Of a stretch of DNA of 64,000 bases, positions 35,331 through 57,503 are shown piece by piece. The notes under the pieces were generated by a model. That model did no database searches, had not been told where the DNA came from, and was given only the letters and a program-made list of their open reading frames with translations. Position numbers and translations under genes: made by a program. Positions within the stretch are counted from its first letter, which is position 1. Every line of letters begins with the position of its first letter. This DNA is from Sarcophilus harrisii. Lineage: Eukaryota; Chordata; Mammalia; Dasyuromorphia; Dasyuridae. The stretch is taken from assembly GCF_902635505.1 (NCBI RefSeq), contig NC_045426.1, forward strand, positions 673,105,087 through 673,169,086, in the 5' to 3' direction.

Positions 35331-36274
35331 CTTAGACAATGGGAAAACAGTGAATTTGGAGTAGGGGGCACAGGCTTCTCTTCCTCAACACTACTTTAAA
35401 GGGAGAGCTTAACAGAAAGGTTTCCATCTCCCCACCAGCAGCACTACTCCCAACAATGATTTTAAGTGGTGGGGGTGGGGGGTTCCTATCTTAGCCCCCA
35501 CGATCCATTTCCCAAAGGGATTTGGAGGGGGAAGTCTCTATTTCCCCCTCCCAACATCATTCCCAAGGGGGATTTGGAGGGGGCGCTCCACCTTCCCCTA
35601 AAGCCATTCCCACCATTCTGGACCACAGCCCAGTTAAGCGGATTAGTTAGTCCTCAGGATTCCAGTCTGGCCTTAGAAATTACTGCTCTGATCCATGTTC
35701 CCAGAATTCCCCTGGTCTTTAATGGGTTCTGTCCCTCCCACTGAGGCTATAGCCTTCCCTGACCTATCCAAAAGAGATGGAACAGACAGGGGGGGCCCCA
35801 TGGCTGAGGAGAGGGGAGAAGAGCTGGCCGGCTGTCGTTCAGCAAGTCTTTTACTTCTCAATTAATCAAATTCTCATAAAATCTCTCTTTCCTCAAATCT
35901 CCAACTTTACCCTCTTTGCCCCATCAGGAAACTGAACTGCCTACAATTCAAAGAAGGTTGGTCATCTGTCCTGAGTTTCTTTTACCACACATGTTTTTGC
36001 CATCCCTCCCTGCTTCCTTCTTGTCCCTAAGGAAAAAATATCCATCCCTTCTAATGCTGAGAACTAACTGCCACCCTCCTACTTGTGCCTAAGATCCCAA
36101 CTATTCCAGCATCCCCAGGGATATTTTTTCCAGCATCTTTAATCTCTCCCTCCTTCTGGCTTCTCTTCAGCCTACCAACATGTTGGGTCTCCCCTAGCTT
36201 AAAAGAAGAAAAAAAAAAAAACTTCCCTCCATCACTCTACTTCCACCTGAATTACCTATGTTGGCTTATTTTGT

Positions 36275-36435
36275 GTGCTACTGGATATCTTTCATGATCT
36301 CCCTCCTCTATCCCTCCCCCCAAGTATATACTCATCTGTTTACATGAAGAATATAATCTCCTTAAGGGCAGGAAATGTCTTCTGAGTCTTTTTATCCCCA
36401 GTGCTTGGCACATAGTTGTCATTCAGTGCCTCCCA
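36275..36435 (+). repeat. L2 3' tail
   Basis: 'ctccttaagggcaggaaatg' and 'cagtgcttggcacatagttg'. Confidence 0.7.
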
Positions 36436-36714
36436 AATTGGCTTGAATTTCCAAATTGTTCGAAAATAGAAGTGTGTACTTCTGAAATCCTTAGAAATCT
36501 GGGTTCTGTTTCCATCAAAATGGTCCCTGCAGATTTTTCAATCTTTTTTCTGTCCTCATATTCCTTGACTCTACCATCATTCCCTTATTCTTCCCCCTCC
36601 CACCTTTTTTTTTTTTTTTTTAAAGAAACATTTCACTGTCCTGGTTCTCTTTTCCTCATTCAAATGTGGGAATCCCCCAGTGATCACCACTCTGATCCCA
36701 GAATCATATTCTTG

Positions 36715-36970
36715 GAGGTGGGACTCTTAATAGTCATCTAGGTCAGCTTTTCATCTAATTCAGAAACCCCCTCCACAATATCCAACCTCTGCTTGAACAG
36801 CGGCAGTAAAACAGGAACTTATTCCCTAGAAGAATAGCCTAGTCCATTATTAGACAGCTGTTTTAAAGTTTTTTAATATTAATATCTGCTCCCATATAGA
36901 ATTCCTGTCCATTAGTCCTTAATTTCCCTCTCCTGTCTTTCAATGTCACAGCCTTCCTGAAATGTAGTGA
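36715..36970 (+). repeat. L3/CR1-type fragment
   Basis: 'ccaacctctgcttgaacag' and 'agacagctgttttaaag' follow the L3 pattern. Confidence 0.55.
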
Positions 36971-37554
36971 CAAAAACTACAGAGTGTTCCCTAAGTGATC
37001 TGTCCCACAGTGACATGTCTTCCCAACCTAATTGAATTGACTTTTCTTGATGTCATGTCATCAGCTCATACTGTGCTTGCAGCCCAGCCATAGCCCCTTA
37101 TCCTTTTGACATGAACTATTTTTTTTCTACATCTCCTTCCCCCCTCCCGACTTGTGTGATTTCATCCTGTTATAATTGTCTCATCATTCCGGCCTGTCAA
37201 TAATGATAACAGCTCACATTATATAAAGCCTTTTAAGGTCTGCAAAGGGCTTTCCTCATAGATCTGTGATCTCGTCAGTATGGGTATCCTCTCACTTGAT
37301 GCAGATTGAAATTCATCTATTCCCTCTAATCTCATACATGACCTTCCCTAAATCTGACACAGGGCATCTGCCACCATATAAGAGGCCTTCCTTCAATTTT
37401 CCTGATACCACAAGAGTGCCAATGTGATATGGGGCCTATCGGCTACCTTTCCATCTTGTAGTCCCTCTTTTAAGAATGAGAGTGGGGATTGAAGGCATTA
37501 AAATATCTCTGGATCCTGAATCTGATGTCTAAAGAAACAGCTGTCCCTTCTAGC

Positions 37555-37790
37555 TTTGCCCATGTGAAAATCTGAAGATATCCTAGACAGAGCACTGGAT
37601 TCAGAATCACAATTCATGACTTTAATTCCTAACTTTGTCTTTTATGATTACAGATTATGTGACTCTGAGCAAGTCATATTTTTGGGGGGAGGCTTCAGAT
37701 ATTTGTGGGTAAAATGGAGAAACTAGACAAGGTCGCCTCTGAAGATTGTTTCCAGCTCAAAATCTCTGATCATATGATGGAAGGGACATT
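37555..37790 (+). repeat. CORE-SINE (MON1/MIR-like)
   Basis: 'cagagcactggattcagaat', 'tgtgactctgagcaagtcat' and 'aggtcgcctctgaagattg'. Confidence 0.6.
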
Positions 37791-38274
37791 AGGGGCCATC
37801 TACACTTTCCCATAAACTGAATATGAGCCTTCTCCCATCCTCTAATCCCTTTTCCTTCTAATCTCTAAATCTGGATCCTGGATCCATCTCGAGCCTCAGA
37901 CTGTTACAATGCTTAAAGGAGAAACCCATCACAATGTTTAGGGATATCCAGTTTTGTTCCTTTCTACTTGACTCTTGGTGAGAGTCCAGATAACCTTATA
38001 AAGCAGATATTGATGTCCCTTTTGGATATAGGATTGTAGGCCAGGAATGACTGATGTAAATCAACCCCACCTCCACCTTTTTGTTTTTGTCTGGATGCTT
38101 TTCCCTATTTCATTTTTCCTGACGCTAGATTGGAGGGAATATCTATGGAAAGAGCTTTGATAGTTTCTCAAGGGAGGTCTTATCCTGTCCAGGGAAAGCA
38201 CCAAATCCTGAGCACTAATTACCAGGGAAGCTGCTCCATAGGAAGTTTGCCTGACTGTCTCTAATATACACTAA

Positions 38275-38880
38275 TGTTACAGTGGAAAAAAGTGCTGGAT
38301 TTGAAGTCAAATCCCTGGGTCTGATTCTTGCCTCTGCCAAATACTATTTGTATAAGCCTAAGCAAGATAGGTAAGCTCCTAGAGCCTCAGTTTTCTCATC
38401 TGTAAATTGAAAGGGATAGAATAGATGACCCCCAAGATCCCTGTTAGCTTTATAGCTAGGATCCAACATTGCACAAAACAGAGCCACAGGGAAGTAGTGG
38501 TAACATACTATCAGAGACCTACTTTTACAAGGGTTAACACTAATACTCTTTGAAACCTATTCAACCCATTGATACTCTCAATAACCATGTACATCCAACT
38601 TCGATACTTTCTATTCATCCACAAGGATACTATGAAACAGCCAAATGCCTCCTGAAAAACTAGATGCTTGTCTACTTTGTTCTCCAGCTCTTCCAAGCTA
38701 GTATCTATCAAAAAAGGAAATCAGATCAGTCGCCCGATGTGGTCCAAATGAATCTGTGCTGGCTCCTAATGATCATTGCTTGCCTTAATGAGGTTATCAA
38801 ACATGTGTACTGCACTGCCTCTGATGGACAGAAGCCATCTTCTTTCTTCCTTCTGAATATCAATATGACTGTAAAATGGA
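38275..38880 (+). repeat. CORE-SINE then L3/CR1-type fragment
   Basis: A CORE-SINE at 38275-38460 ('gcctcagttttctcatctgt', 'atgacccccaagatccctgt') is followed at about 38500-38880 by L3-like text ('gtgctggctcctaatgatca'). Confidence 0.6.
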
Positions 38881-39284
38881 GGCCCATCTCGAATCTTCTG
38901 TGATTCTCCCATTCACAATTCCAATTTTACTGGCAACGGCTCAGCAATCACATCAGCAGATTTTTGGATTTTAAAGCAGCTAAGAGCTCTCTTACAATCA
39001 ACTCCCTTATCTAGGACTTTAATTCCTGGTTTACTGTGTTTGTCTTACTCTTCTCAGTCTGAGATAAATCTCCTAGTTAGAAAAGATGGAAGAACAATAG
39101 AATCTTTAGCTTCCTTCCAGGTTTAATTCAAATGTCAGCTCCTACCCAGTCTTCTCTGCTTCTAATCGTTGGTGCTCTCCCCTTATGCAAAATTTGTTTA
39201 TTTTTTCTATTTACAGGTTGTAAACTTCTGGAGAATGTAACCTTTTTGAGAGTAGTGATTGTTTTTCGTCATTTTTGCATGAGA

Positions 39285-39560
39285 GCATTATGAATTTAGA
39301 CCTCAGAGACTCTCTAGTCCAACCTCTTCATTTTACAAATGAGTCAACTGAGGCACAGAAGTGACTTGCCCAGTTATATAGATAATAATGCACATAGTAA
39401 GCATATAAATGCTTAAGTCACTTAAATGTTTGTCTCAGTTTCCTCAACTGTAAAATAGGAATAATAATAGTATCTAATTCCCAAGGGTATTGTGAGAAGT
39501 TAAAGAATTTAGCACACTGCCTGGTACCTAGTAGGTGTCTAATAAAAGCTTATTTCCTTT
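39285..39560. repeat. Two MIR fragments in opposite orientation
   Basis: Reverse MIR at 39285-39385 ('cattttacaaatgagtcaac'), then forward MIR at 39395-39555 ('ctcagtttcctcaactgtaa', 'cctagtaggtgtctaataaa'). Confidence 0.7.
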
Positions 39561-40374
39561 CTTCATCTATTGAATTCTAGATGCTGCTAAGCTGGAGGAG
39601 ATCCCTTATACTAAAGAAATCATAACTTCCCTTCTATTCCTTCAGTTCAATTCAGCTAAATAGTTAATTGTCCCCTCTCACTTGTTAACATTAGGCCATC
39701 ATTCCAAGAAGTGGCCTTTATTTCCTTATTGCTCCCATTACGATTCTTGGTGTGTTCAGCAATAAGCTTCCACCCATCTCCATGACAGTATTTGTACAGA
39801 AATCCTTCAGACTTTGGTATTCTCCTCAGTTACCTGTGCTCACTTTTACCCCTTGTACATACTGGTTTAAAGTTAACAAGAGCTCCCAGAAGAGCCCCAT
39901 TAATGTCTTTAGATCATTCTCTTTTCTTCTTCGCAGAATTGTTGATACAATCCTGTGTCAACAGAATTTCATTCTTGGAGAACATCCCATCCCTCCTCTT
40001 CTGTGTGTACTCCAAAAGTGACATCACCTGTTTTCTTGAACCTCACCTGCATTCTCTCCACTGCATTTCTCCCAGTAGTTTGTAAATTTCCACATGGGTG
40101 TCAATCCTGATATACAGTACTATTCCAAAGTACCCTCAGTTAAATGTTTCTTCCCAACAACGTACCTCCCTTTCACCATACTCCAGACTAATGAGTCCAT
40201 TCCACCAAGATTTGGGGATACTGATAAAATTATTTCTATTTTATAATATGTTTTATTTTATTTTGTGCTAAATCTTTTTTTCCATTAAAGTTCTCCCTCC
40301 AGTACCTGGTCAAGAAGTAGGAATGCTTATTCCTGAAGGCTGTGATTGTGCTCCATAAGTTTTAATAGTTCCTA

Positions 40375-40618
40375 CCAAGATAAAAATGCCTTCAGTCTTA
40401 GCTATTCTCACCAAGACAATTCCAAGGGATTTATGATGAAAAGACGTTATCCGCCGCCAGAGAAAGATCTGATGAAGTATGTGAATGCAGATCGAAGCAG
40501 ACTTTTTTAACCTTTTTTTTCCCCTTTTGGTCTAGGTTCCTTTTTACAACATGGTTAATATTAAAAAATGTTCTGCATGACCATATGCATATAGACACAA
40601 ACATTTATGCCATGTAGA

Positions 40619-40620
<2 letters not shown>
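40375..40620 (+). repeat. L1 3' fragment
   Basis: 'aaatgccttcagtcttag', 'gtgaatgcagatcgaagcag' and 'acaacatggttaatatt' match the marsupial L1 3' untranslated region. Confidence 0.65.

Positions 40621-40621
<1 letters not shown>

Positions 40622-40658
<37 letters not shown>
40622..40658. repeat. (CA)n microsatellite
   Basis: About 18 CA units directly follow the L1 fragment. Confidence 0.95.
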
Positions 40659-41774
40659 CTATCTCCATATTTCTATCTAGAAATAATCAGGCAGATAATG
40701 GCATCTTTTGACCAAGGTAACCCATGAAATGGTTTTCCAAGGTACAGTGGGTTATGAGAGATGGATGACGGTAGCGTTCATGCTGATTAAGTCATCAATC
40801 TTTTGATATGTGGAATCTTCCTAACTAGAATCCTTAAGAGTATACATATAAGCCTTGCTCTCAATGCTTTTGAATTATTTTCCCATGTCCTTGTCCTTCC
40901 CACACACCTTGTCCATCTCCAATTTTCTTCCTGTGCCCCACCTAGTATCCTTCACAGGAATCAAGTGTACACTTTTATCTGAATATTGACAAGCCTCCAG
41001 CCAAATACATTCTTAGATAGGAAGGGCCCATCATTGGAGTAGCCCAAGCCATATCAAGAAAATCTAATTTGTCATTACACACACCCCTGCTCCTTCATTT
41101 ATATGTGTGTGTGTGTGTGTGTATGTATTCATACATATTCATATCAATATTGTCTATATGTGATGGCAAATTATATGAAAAGGTAGATAGATAATCTCCA
41201 GTGCTTCAATTCCTGTCTTTCTTTTCCTTCCAAAGTCCCAACTTTCACCTGATAGAAGAGAAATTCTACAAATGTTTTTTTTAAATACTTTGATTTCTTG
41301 CCTGGGACTTTAAAGTCCCTAAAGATACATTCCAGAGAAAGAACAAAGAGCCCTCTGGAGGGGCGGAACTGGGTTGGGGGGGAGTGATTTAGCCTGGAGC
41401 AGACTCAGGGGCGAGGCCTGCTATTCCGTGTTTGAAGGGCCGTCATGTGAAAGAAGATAAGATTGGCTGTAGAGGGCACAGCTAGAGCACGGGTAGAAGT
41501 CATTAGGGGGAAGGGAAAGATCCCTAAGGTGACCGTAAGAGACAGAGTGTTCCTCACAGGTCTTCAAAGTATGATGACCATCTGTGAGCATGCTGTAAAG
41601 AGAATTCTTGCCCAGGGATGGTATGGCCTCTGAACTGTGAGGGACAAGGGCTGGCCAGCCAAGGAGGAAGGACACCTGGGTCCTAGCAGGTGGAACTAGG
41701 CTAGACCAGCCAGGCAAAACCTACTAGATCGTCCCACTCCCCTCTGACCTGGGTTTCCTGTGGCCTCTCCCTGG

Positions 41775-42590
41775 TTCCCCTTTCTTCGATTGTCTCTCCA
41801 GTCTTTCCTCATTCTCTCAATTCCTAAGCATTTCTGCAGAGTGCTACCCTCAGGCTTCTTAATTTTTCTCTCAACACTTTCTTCCTCGGTGATTTCATCC
41901 ACTCTCATGGCTTCAACTATCACTCCTACCCAGATGCTGGCCAAATCTGTCACTCACCCTACCTCTCTGCCCTCTGTTCTGCCTGACAGACACGGGGGCG
42001 TCCCCTGATACCACAGATGCAGCAGGTTCAAAACCACATTTACCTTCCCTGATAAACGTGGTCGCTTCCCTCTACATTTTGCTCATTGCACCATCCTCTT
42101 GGCTACCCAGACCTGAAACTTCAGGACTTGAGCCCTCTTTCTCATTTCTCACAATCAAGCTTTTGCCAAGTCCCGCTGATTCTATCTCTGCAGTATCTTT
42201 TCCATCCTTCCTCTCCATTCCCACGGCCCCCACCCTAATTCAGAGTCTCCTCACCTCTCCCCTGGACTATTACAATAGACTCACCTGGTCTCCCTGACTC
42301 CATTCTCCCTGCTCAGACCCATCCTTCACACTGATGCCAGAATAATCTTCCTATTAATGCACAGGCTTAATTACGTCTTGTCTGTAATAACAGCAAGAAC
42401 TCCTATTTCTATGGCGCTTTGTAGCTTACAAAGGGCTTTCTGCACAGCAACGCTGGAGCTTGACAATGAATCATGTTCTTCCCTTATTTCACAGGTGAGG
42501 AAACAGAGGCACAATGAGTTTGAGTTATTTGCCCAGGGTCCCACACTCACTCAAAGCCAAGTCTCTGCTTTCTAGGTCCAGCCTCTTCCA
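41775..42590. repeat. L2 fragment followed by reverse MIR
   Basis: L2-type text at 41775-42365 ('tcatggcttcaactatcact', 'ccctggactattacaataga', 'gatgccagaataatcttcct'), then reverse MIR at 42380-42590 ('caggtgaggaaacagaggca'). Confidence 0.7.
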
Positions 42591-44143
42591 ATACCACAGA
42601 GTCTCTTGAACAAGACTCTCATTTGGGAGCACTGCAGATGACCCGTGCCATTTTTAAAAAACAGACCCAGGGTGCATGAGTGTGGCAAGTGAGGAACTCC
42701 CTCTACCACAGTGGAAAGGCAAGCATTTATTAAAAACCTACTCTGACCCAGGCACAGAAATTCAACAATAAAGAACAGACAAGGAAGATGTATATGAAGA
42801 TCAGCACCTTGTCTACAAATTAACTGTCTTAGCTGCCTAGCACTCTCAAGGACAAGAGACCCGCAGAGCCATTATATGCCCAGGGCCCCAATCTGGCTGG
42901 CTCTCCTGCTACAGTGCCAACCTGCCTCTCACCATGTGAATTAAGTTCTATTATTCTGATTTTTTTTTCCCTAAACGATGGGCAGCATCTCATCGACCGC
43001 TTAACTTTCCTTGTCTGTCTCGCTCAGGGGGATGAGGGAGATAGTGATTAGATTGTAGAAGAATGTGGGCAGAAAGCCCCCAAGCCAGCTGCTTCTATCA
43101 GGAGGCTTCCTGATTGGCTGAGTGGTTCCAGAGCTGGGCCTGGATGTTGCAGTTCAGGTGGGTGAATCCCCACTTGGAGTGTGGAATATTTGGGGGTGGC
43201 AAACAGCGTTGTCTGAAAGGCGACTAGAGAATTCAGGTTTAGAGAAAACCAGAGATTACACTGGGCTTGGAGAACTTGAGCTAGATAGAATAGATAGGAA
43301 AGTTTCGGGCACCACCCAGGCTGGAAGTAGGTCATTTTCCTTGATGTACATTCCTCATCACCCTGTGCCAGTGTCTTCTTTCTGAATCTGTATATTAGCT
43401 AACGCCCCTCGTAAGTAAATCTCCACAAGAAACACACATACCCCTGGTGTACAGTGTGTACAGAGAAGGGTGGGTATTACAAGAAAAGGGGTGGAAGCTA
43501 GACTAGGACCCCCCATTGTAGGAGTAGCAGCAGGAGAAAGGGGAATATTAACAGGATAACTAGACAAGGGGCAGAGATGCCCGGGCCCAAGACAGGCTTG
43601 GCTCACCCACTCTGACTCCCTGAAGCCGCAGCCTCCTCCCTTCCTCACCAAGCCTGGCATCCCCCACCCTGCCACGCCACTCCCAGCTCCTCTGCCCAGC
43701 AAAGCCTTTTTCCCTCTCTGGAGGGTTCCTCGGCCTCGTGGGCCTGCAGGGAGCACTCCGGTCATTCTTGTTGACACATCCTTCTGAATTTGGGTATTTA
43801 CGACCCGCTGGCCCCCACAGATAACCCCAGAAATGATCCTGAGAAAGGAAAGGCCCTCAGGAGGCCTGGCTGGGCTGGGGTCCCCACGCTCTCTTCCCCT
43901 GCCTCGGTCCCGTCTCCACACCCAGCCGCCATGCTCCTAGGAACAGGATCTGGGCTCCCATCTGTGCCCCAAACCCCCGCCTGCGAGAACAGGGGCCATG
44001 GGCAGCTCAGAGGTGGAGAAGCGTGGCCCCCTTGTGGCCACTTGGCGAGTAACCGCCCAGAGCCTGCCTGATAGGGGCTTCTGGGAAGACTCCATAGTCT
44101 GGGGTCCAGGAGGCAGCAACAAGCAGAGAGGAAGCTATGAGCG

Positions 44144-44149
44144 TTTATT
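44144..44149 (-). promoter_or_regulatory. PNPLA6 polyadenylation signal
   Basis: AATAAA on the minus strand, about 215 bases past the PNPLA6 stop codon. Confidence 0.8.
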
Positions 44150-44363
44150 TGGGGGGAGGGGGAGGACAGGGGTCAATTCAGTGCAGGCCCCCCCGCCCCG
44201 CCCCAGGGCAGCTCAGTCCAGTGCGGGGTCCAGTGTAAGTGCTGAGGAGCGGGGGGTTAGGGCTGCTGCTTGGGGAGTCACCCCTGCCCCTCCCTCCGCT
44301 GGGGCCCAGTTGGTCCTGGAGTCACTCCCAAGATGGGAGGATGGGATCCTCCCCAGAGAGGGC

Positions 44364-52900
<8,537 letters not shown>

Positions 52901-55900
52901 CTGGGGAGAGACCAAGATGTATCCTGACCATCCATAGCCTCTCCCAAACAATCCCTCCACTTTCAGCCCCATCCCTACATCCCTCGCATGGCCTTGGAGC
53001 CCTCCCTGTCCTTCCAATCCTCTGCCTGGGCTCGAGACTCCTCCCCATTCCTCCAGATTCTCCCCTAACCCATAAGAGGGTTAGATACAAAATGGGAAGC
53101 AAATAGACCAGCTTCTTGTGGCCCAAAGGAATAAAAGGAGCGAAAACAGGGACACAATTAGCACCCAAAAGTCTCCCAGTGACTCAGGTCAGAGGACTGC
53201 ATATCAAACCACTGGGCTATCTGCCTATTGGCAAGAAGGGGACCATGTGGACTTGAAGATGGGAGGCGCATGCAAAAGCCCAAGCTATTACACACTGGAG
53301 GTCTCAGGCTCTGGAAGACAGGACAGGTGCCCCTGTGATCCCAGTTGTGAGGCTGAAAGCACCTCAAAACCCCAAAACCCACAACAATAAAACTCAAGAT
53401 GAAAACACCAAGCCAAGATAGGTGGGAAGAGAGGGCAGACAGCAAAGGGCTCTGGATAGAAATTTAGAAAGCAGCAGTCATCTAGAGCAGATGCATGAGA
53501 AGTGGGTCCCCTATTTCCACTGTAAGAAATGGGGGGGCATCACAGTCCCAAAATGCCATAAAGAAGCCCTGAGGAGGACACTAAAGGTTAGAGAAAGATC
53601 AGAGATTTAGAGCTAGCAGGGGCTTTGGCAGCCATCTAGCACAAATCGCACATTTTACAGATGAAGAAACAGGCTCCAAGAAGGTGCCTTGCCAAGACTG
53701 CTCAGCTAATAAAGTGGCAGAGGTGAGACTGGACCCTGTGAGGATTAAAACTGTCCTACCTACAATAAAAGAGACAGGCAAAGCAATCCCTACAGCCCCA
53801 CACTCTAAATCAGAGTTTTTTCTCCAGCACTGCCTTTGTCCAGAGATGTCCTGGGAAAAGGGGATTCCTCTCTGTGGTCCCTTCTCTTCAGAGAGTAAAA
53901 CCTGTGATCTGGAACATTGCTTATCCAGCTGCCTGGAAAGCAGACAAGCTGCTAAAGCAGCAGCAAGAGATATCCGGCCCAAATCCCCAGAGATGCCCAA
54001 ACCCACCCAGGCTGGTGGGAAGAAAGAAGGAGAAATAAGGTAAGGGTCTGGGGAGTCCTGAAGAGAGCTGCCAAGGCCTGCAGCAGCATCCACCCCCAGA
54101 CCCAAGCAAGGCAAGGACTCAAACCAGAAACAGCAGGAGTGGGCTAAGTCTAGTTGAAGAAAGGGCGGGCGGCCACCTTAGATGCCCAGGCACTCGTGGA
54201 GAAATAAGGGAAGAGTAATTACCCTTTCATTCCTTCCTTTCTCTGGGCCTGTTTTTCTCATTAATAAAATGAGAGGGCTGGACTAGGCCAGACTACCCCT
54301 CTTCATGACAAGGGTGTTCCAGGAGAGCAGAAAGGGAACATGGGGGATTCATTAGCAGAAGCTATGGAACATATGATCAGAAAGACAGTGAAACTCATGT
54401 TCATGGGAACTTGAGACTCCCCTAAAATAGGAAATCAAGATGGTATCTTGGGGTGGTCCTGGTGAGTGTGGGAGCTAACAAACCCAGCCTTATGAGAAGG
54501 AGCTTTGTTAGGAAGGTACGGAAGGAATACTGCTGCCTTCTTCACTGCTAAGCCCTTGGTCCAAAGCTCATGCAAAGATGGTCAGGATGCTGTTGTCAAG
54601 TCCTGGGAAGACCCAGTCAGAGCCAATTGAAAAGTAATGTGGTGTACTTAGAGACAGGAAGACCCGAGTTCAAAATTTCCCTGAGACTAGCTGTAAAAAA
54701 GGGACACTCGTCAGCAAAATGAGCATCCTCACAGTAGTGAGGATTAAATGAAATGATTTATGTAGCACTTTTAAGATTTATAAAGTGCTTCCCATCTAAA
54801 TCAGTTAAACAAGTGATAAGACTGGAAAGCCACAACCATGCTGATTTGGGCCAGAAACTGCCCCCGAATCACCCATATGGTTCTATTGGAATCACATTAT
54901 CAGAAGAGACCAAAGGTAAAGAAGGGATCTTTCTAGATCTGTTTCAGTCACAGTAAAGTGGAGATAAGAATAAATTAACAACCTAGCATATCATAAAGGG
55001 TAGAGTTATGGTCCTGGCAGCAGACCATGTCTACTCTTTGAAAGCCAAGTTAAGATCTAAGTGTGCAAATACTCAGCACTGAGGAGCTGTCCAACAGAGG
55101 TGGAATTCTTTGGCCCAGGTGACCCCAAAAAACAGAAAATCACAAAATGTTCCTCAGGTCTGGGCTGCCCCTATCAACTCTCCAGTGATGATAACAGAGG
55201 GGCACAAAGTGTGAGGGACAGGTTTTAGACCTTCAATCACCATTAACTTAATCATGCCCCAAACAGAAGATGTTTGCCCACTGAGTCAACATGCTATTGG
55301 AGGAACTGAATGATGTCAATACTGACTTTATGGCATAAACTGAAACCAGAAAATAGGGGCAAAGTTCAGCTTAAAGAAAGAAAGGTTCACAAGTCCTTCT
55401 GAGAGAGAAATTAAAGAATTTGGGGGAGTTGTTTTTGTCACAGACCCAAAAGGAACAAGAAAGAAATGTCACGGAAGGGGCCATGGTATGATCTCACTTT
55501 GCAGTGCTTGGGATGAGCACAAGTCAAAAAGCCCAACAGAAAAAAAGGAACAGCTTGTACAAGGAGGACATGGGTGGAGCAGCTCTCTCCACCTCAGGGA
55601 AGTCCTTCTAAACTAATAAAACACATCTTTGTCCTCTTTGGGGGAGGGGGATTGGGAGAGACAAGGAGAAAACCATGGGTGTGGAATTTGTTGTCAGATG
55701 TGGATGTTTGGTCAGCAAGCATTGCTTAACTCTTTTTCTTTCCTACTAGGAAAGGTTCAATGGGGAAGAGAGAGTATATAAGAGAATTACTGTAATACAT
55801 ATAAAAAAAATCTCCATTATCATCTATTTTTTCCATTGGGGTGAAGAGAGTCCTCCAAATTAAATCAACATGGAAGCATGGATCTAAAGGTGGAAGAGAT

Positions 55901-56699
55901 CACATCTGTTATCTACTTCCTCATCTTTCAGAAGAGAAAACTGAGGCTCTGCAATAAATATCAAAAAACAAGTGATTTCAGTGCAAGAGTAGGTACAGCG
56001 AAAGATGGTGAAAAAATATTCAAAAAATAAGCATCTTGCTTCTGCATAAAGCCTTCCAAGAAGGGAAGCCCATTCAACTTTTCTATAGCTCTAGAAAGTT
56101 GAGAAGTTTCTCCTGACATTGAGCCTAACTGGTTTCCTGCAACTTTGCAATCAGATTGCTCCTGCTCCTGCAGTATGGGGACAAACAGAATGAGTGTAGT
56201 TCTTCCTGAATATGATACCTGGGCATAACTATCCTAGCCCTCTGATGTCATTTTTCCCCCCAAGATTTTTCTAATGTTTCAAATCATTCTACAAAGCCCC
56301 AGTAAATTCACAAGTAGATCAGCTACCAAACTGCTTGAGTAAAATTGAAGATTTCAACTGAATGTGCACCCAGCCTCATGCTTTCGTAGTTTTCCATTAA
56401 TTAAAAAAAAAAAAAAAAAATGATGAGAAGTTTGCCAATTAGTGTCAATGCTGTCCAGTCTGAGTCTTGTTGCTACTGAATTTGTTATCTTTTACTTGTA
56501 TGAACTGACCCAGAGTAAAGTGAGAAGAACCAGAAGTAAGAACCATATCACAAAGACAAAAAACAGCTCTGAAAGACTCGCCGAAGCTGATCAGTGCAAG
56601 GACCAACCACATCTCCAGAGGACGGAAGATGAAGCATGTTACCTCTACCTCCTGATGGGGGATGGGCATTTCCAAGGCCATCCTCCACAAAGCCATCAA

Positions 56700-57250
56700 T
56701 GGATCTTCCTAAAGTCTGAATCAATAAGCTCTAGTGGGGTTCCCTATAACCTCCAAGAGCAAATATCAAACCCTGTTTGGCATTCGAGGCCCTTCACAAC
56801 CTGACTCTTTTTTACCTTTCCGGTCCTCTTATACCTTACTCCCCTGCAGAGATGCAGTGATCCAGTGGGCTTCTGACTGGTCCTTGAGGAAGATTCGCCA
56901 CTTTCCAGCTCTGGGCATTTTTACCCCCATACTGGTCCCCATACTTGGAACTCTCTCCCTCCTCACTTCTACCTCCTGGCGGTCTCTGACTTCCTTCAAG
57001 TCTCAGCCAAAATCTCATTTTCTACAAGAAGCCTTTCCCAATTCCTCTAATGTTCATATCCCCCCCCACTAATTATGTCCAATTTATCCTGCACAGATTT
57101 TCTTTTTACATAGCTTTTTGCATGGTGTCTTCTCCATTAGATGGTGAGCTCCTTTAGAGAGGGGACTGTCTTTTGCCTTTCTCTATATCCCCAGAGCTTG
57201 GCCCAGTGTCTGGCATATGGTAGGCACTTAATATTCACTGACTGATTGTT
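56700..57250 (+). repeat. L2 LINE 3' end
   Basis: 'aatatcaaaccctgtttggc', 'tctacaagaagcctttccca', 'gatggtgagctcctttagag' and 'tggcatatggtaggcactta' in consensus order. Confidence 0.8.
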
Positions 57251-57466
57251 GATGATCTGCTTCATTTAAGTCATTGTGGAGATCCCACAAAGTGGTTGGA
57301 GCATCACATCTGTAGTTCACACACCAATGATAATAATTAGCTCTACTTCCATGGATCACCAGCCCAATGTTCTCCACCATGTTTCTCTTTTCTGGCTCCT
57401 CCTGGATGTCCTTACCTAGGTTATGCTCCTGCTACACAGTGCTATTGTCTTCTTTTTTGATTTTCT

Positions 57467-57503
57467 CCCCCCCCCCCCCCTGAAGTGCTCCCCCCCCCCC
57501 CCC
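57467..57503. repeat. Twin poly-C runs
   Basis: Two runs of 14 C (57467-57480 and 57490-57503) are separated by tgaagtgct. Confidence 0.95.

Larger units (their letters stand above)
33100..44140. other. CAMSAP3-PNPLA6 intergenic region
   Basis: About 11 kb without a recognisable gene. It is a mosaic of old repeats (listed separately) with unique AT-moderate sequence between. Stretches 33510-34030, 34300-35085, 35340-36270, 37000-37550, 40660-41770 and 42800-44140 show nothing I can identify, apart from a TG-repeat near 41103-41122. No open frame here has codon or protein features worth calling. Confidence 0.6.

Noticed and set aside
43378-43806. Two related short segments ('ctgaatctgtatatt' and 'ctgaatttgggtattt') that might be ends of an old insertion
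   Set aside because: The similarity is short and no other element features are visible, so no family can be named.
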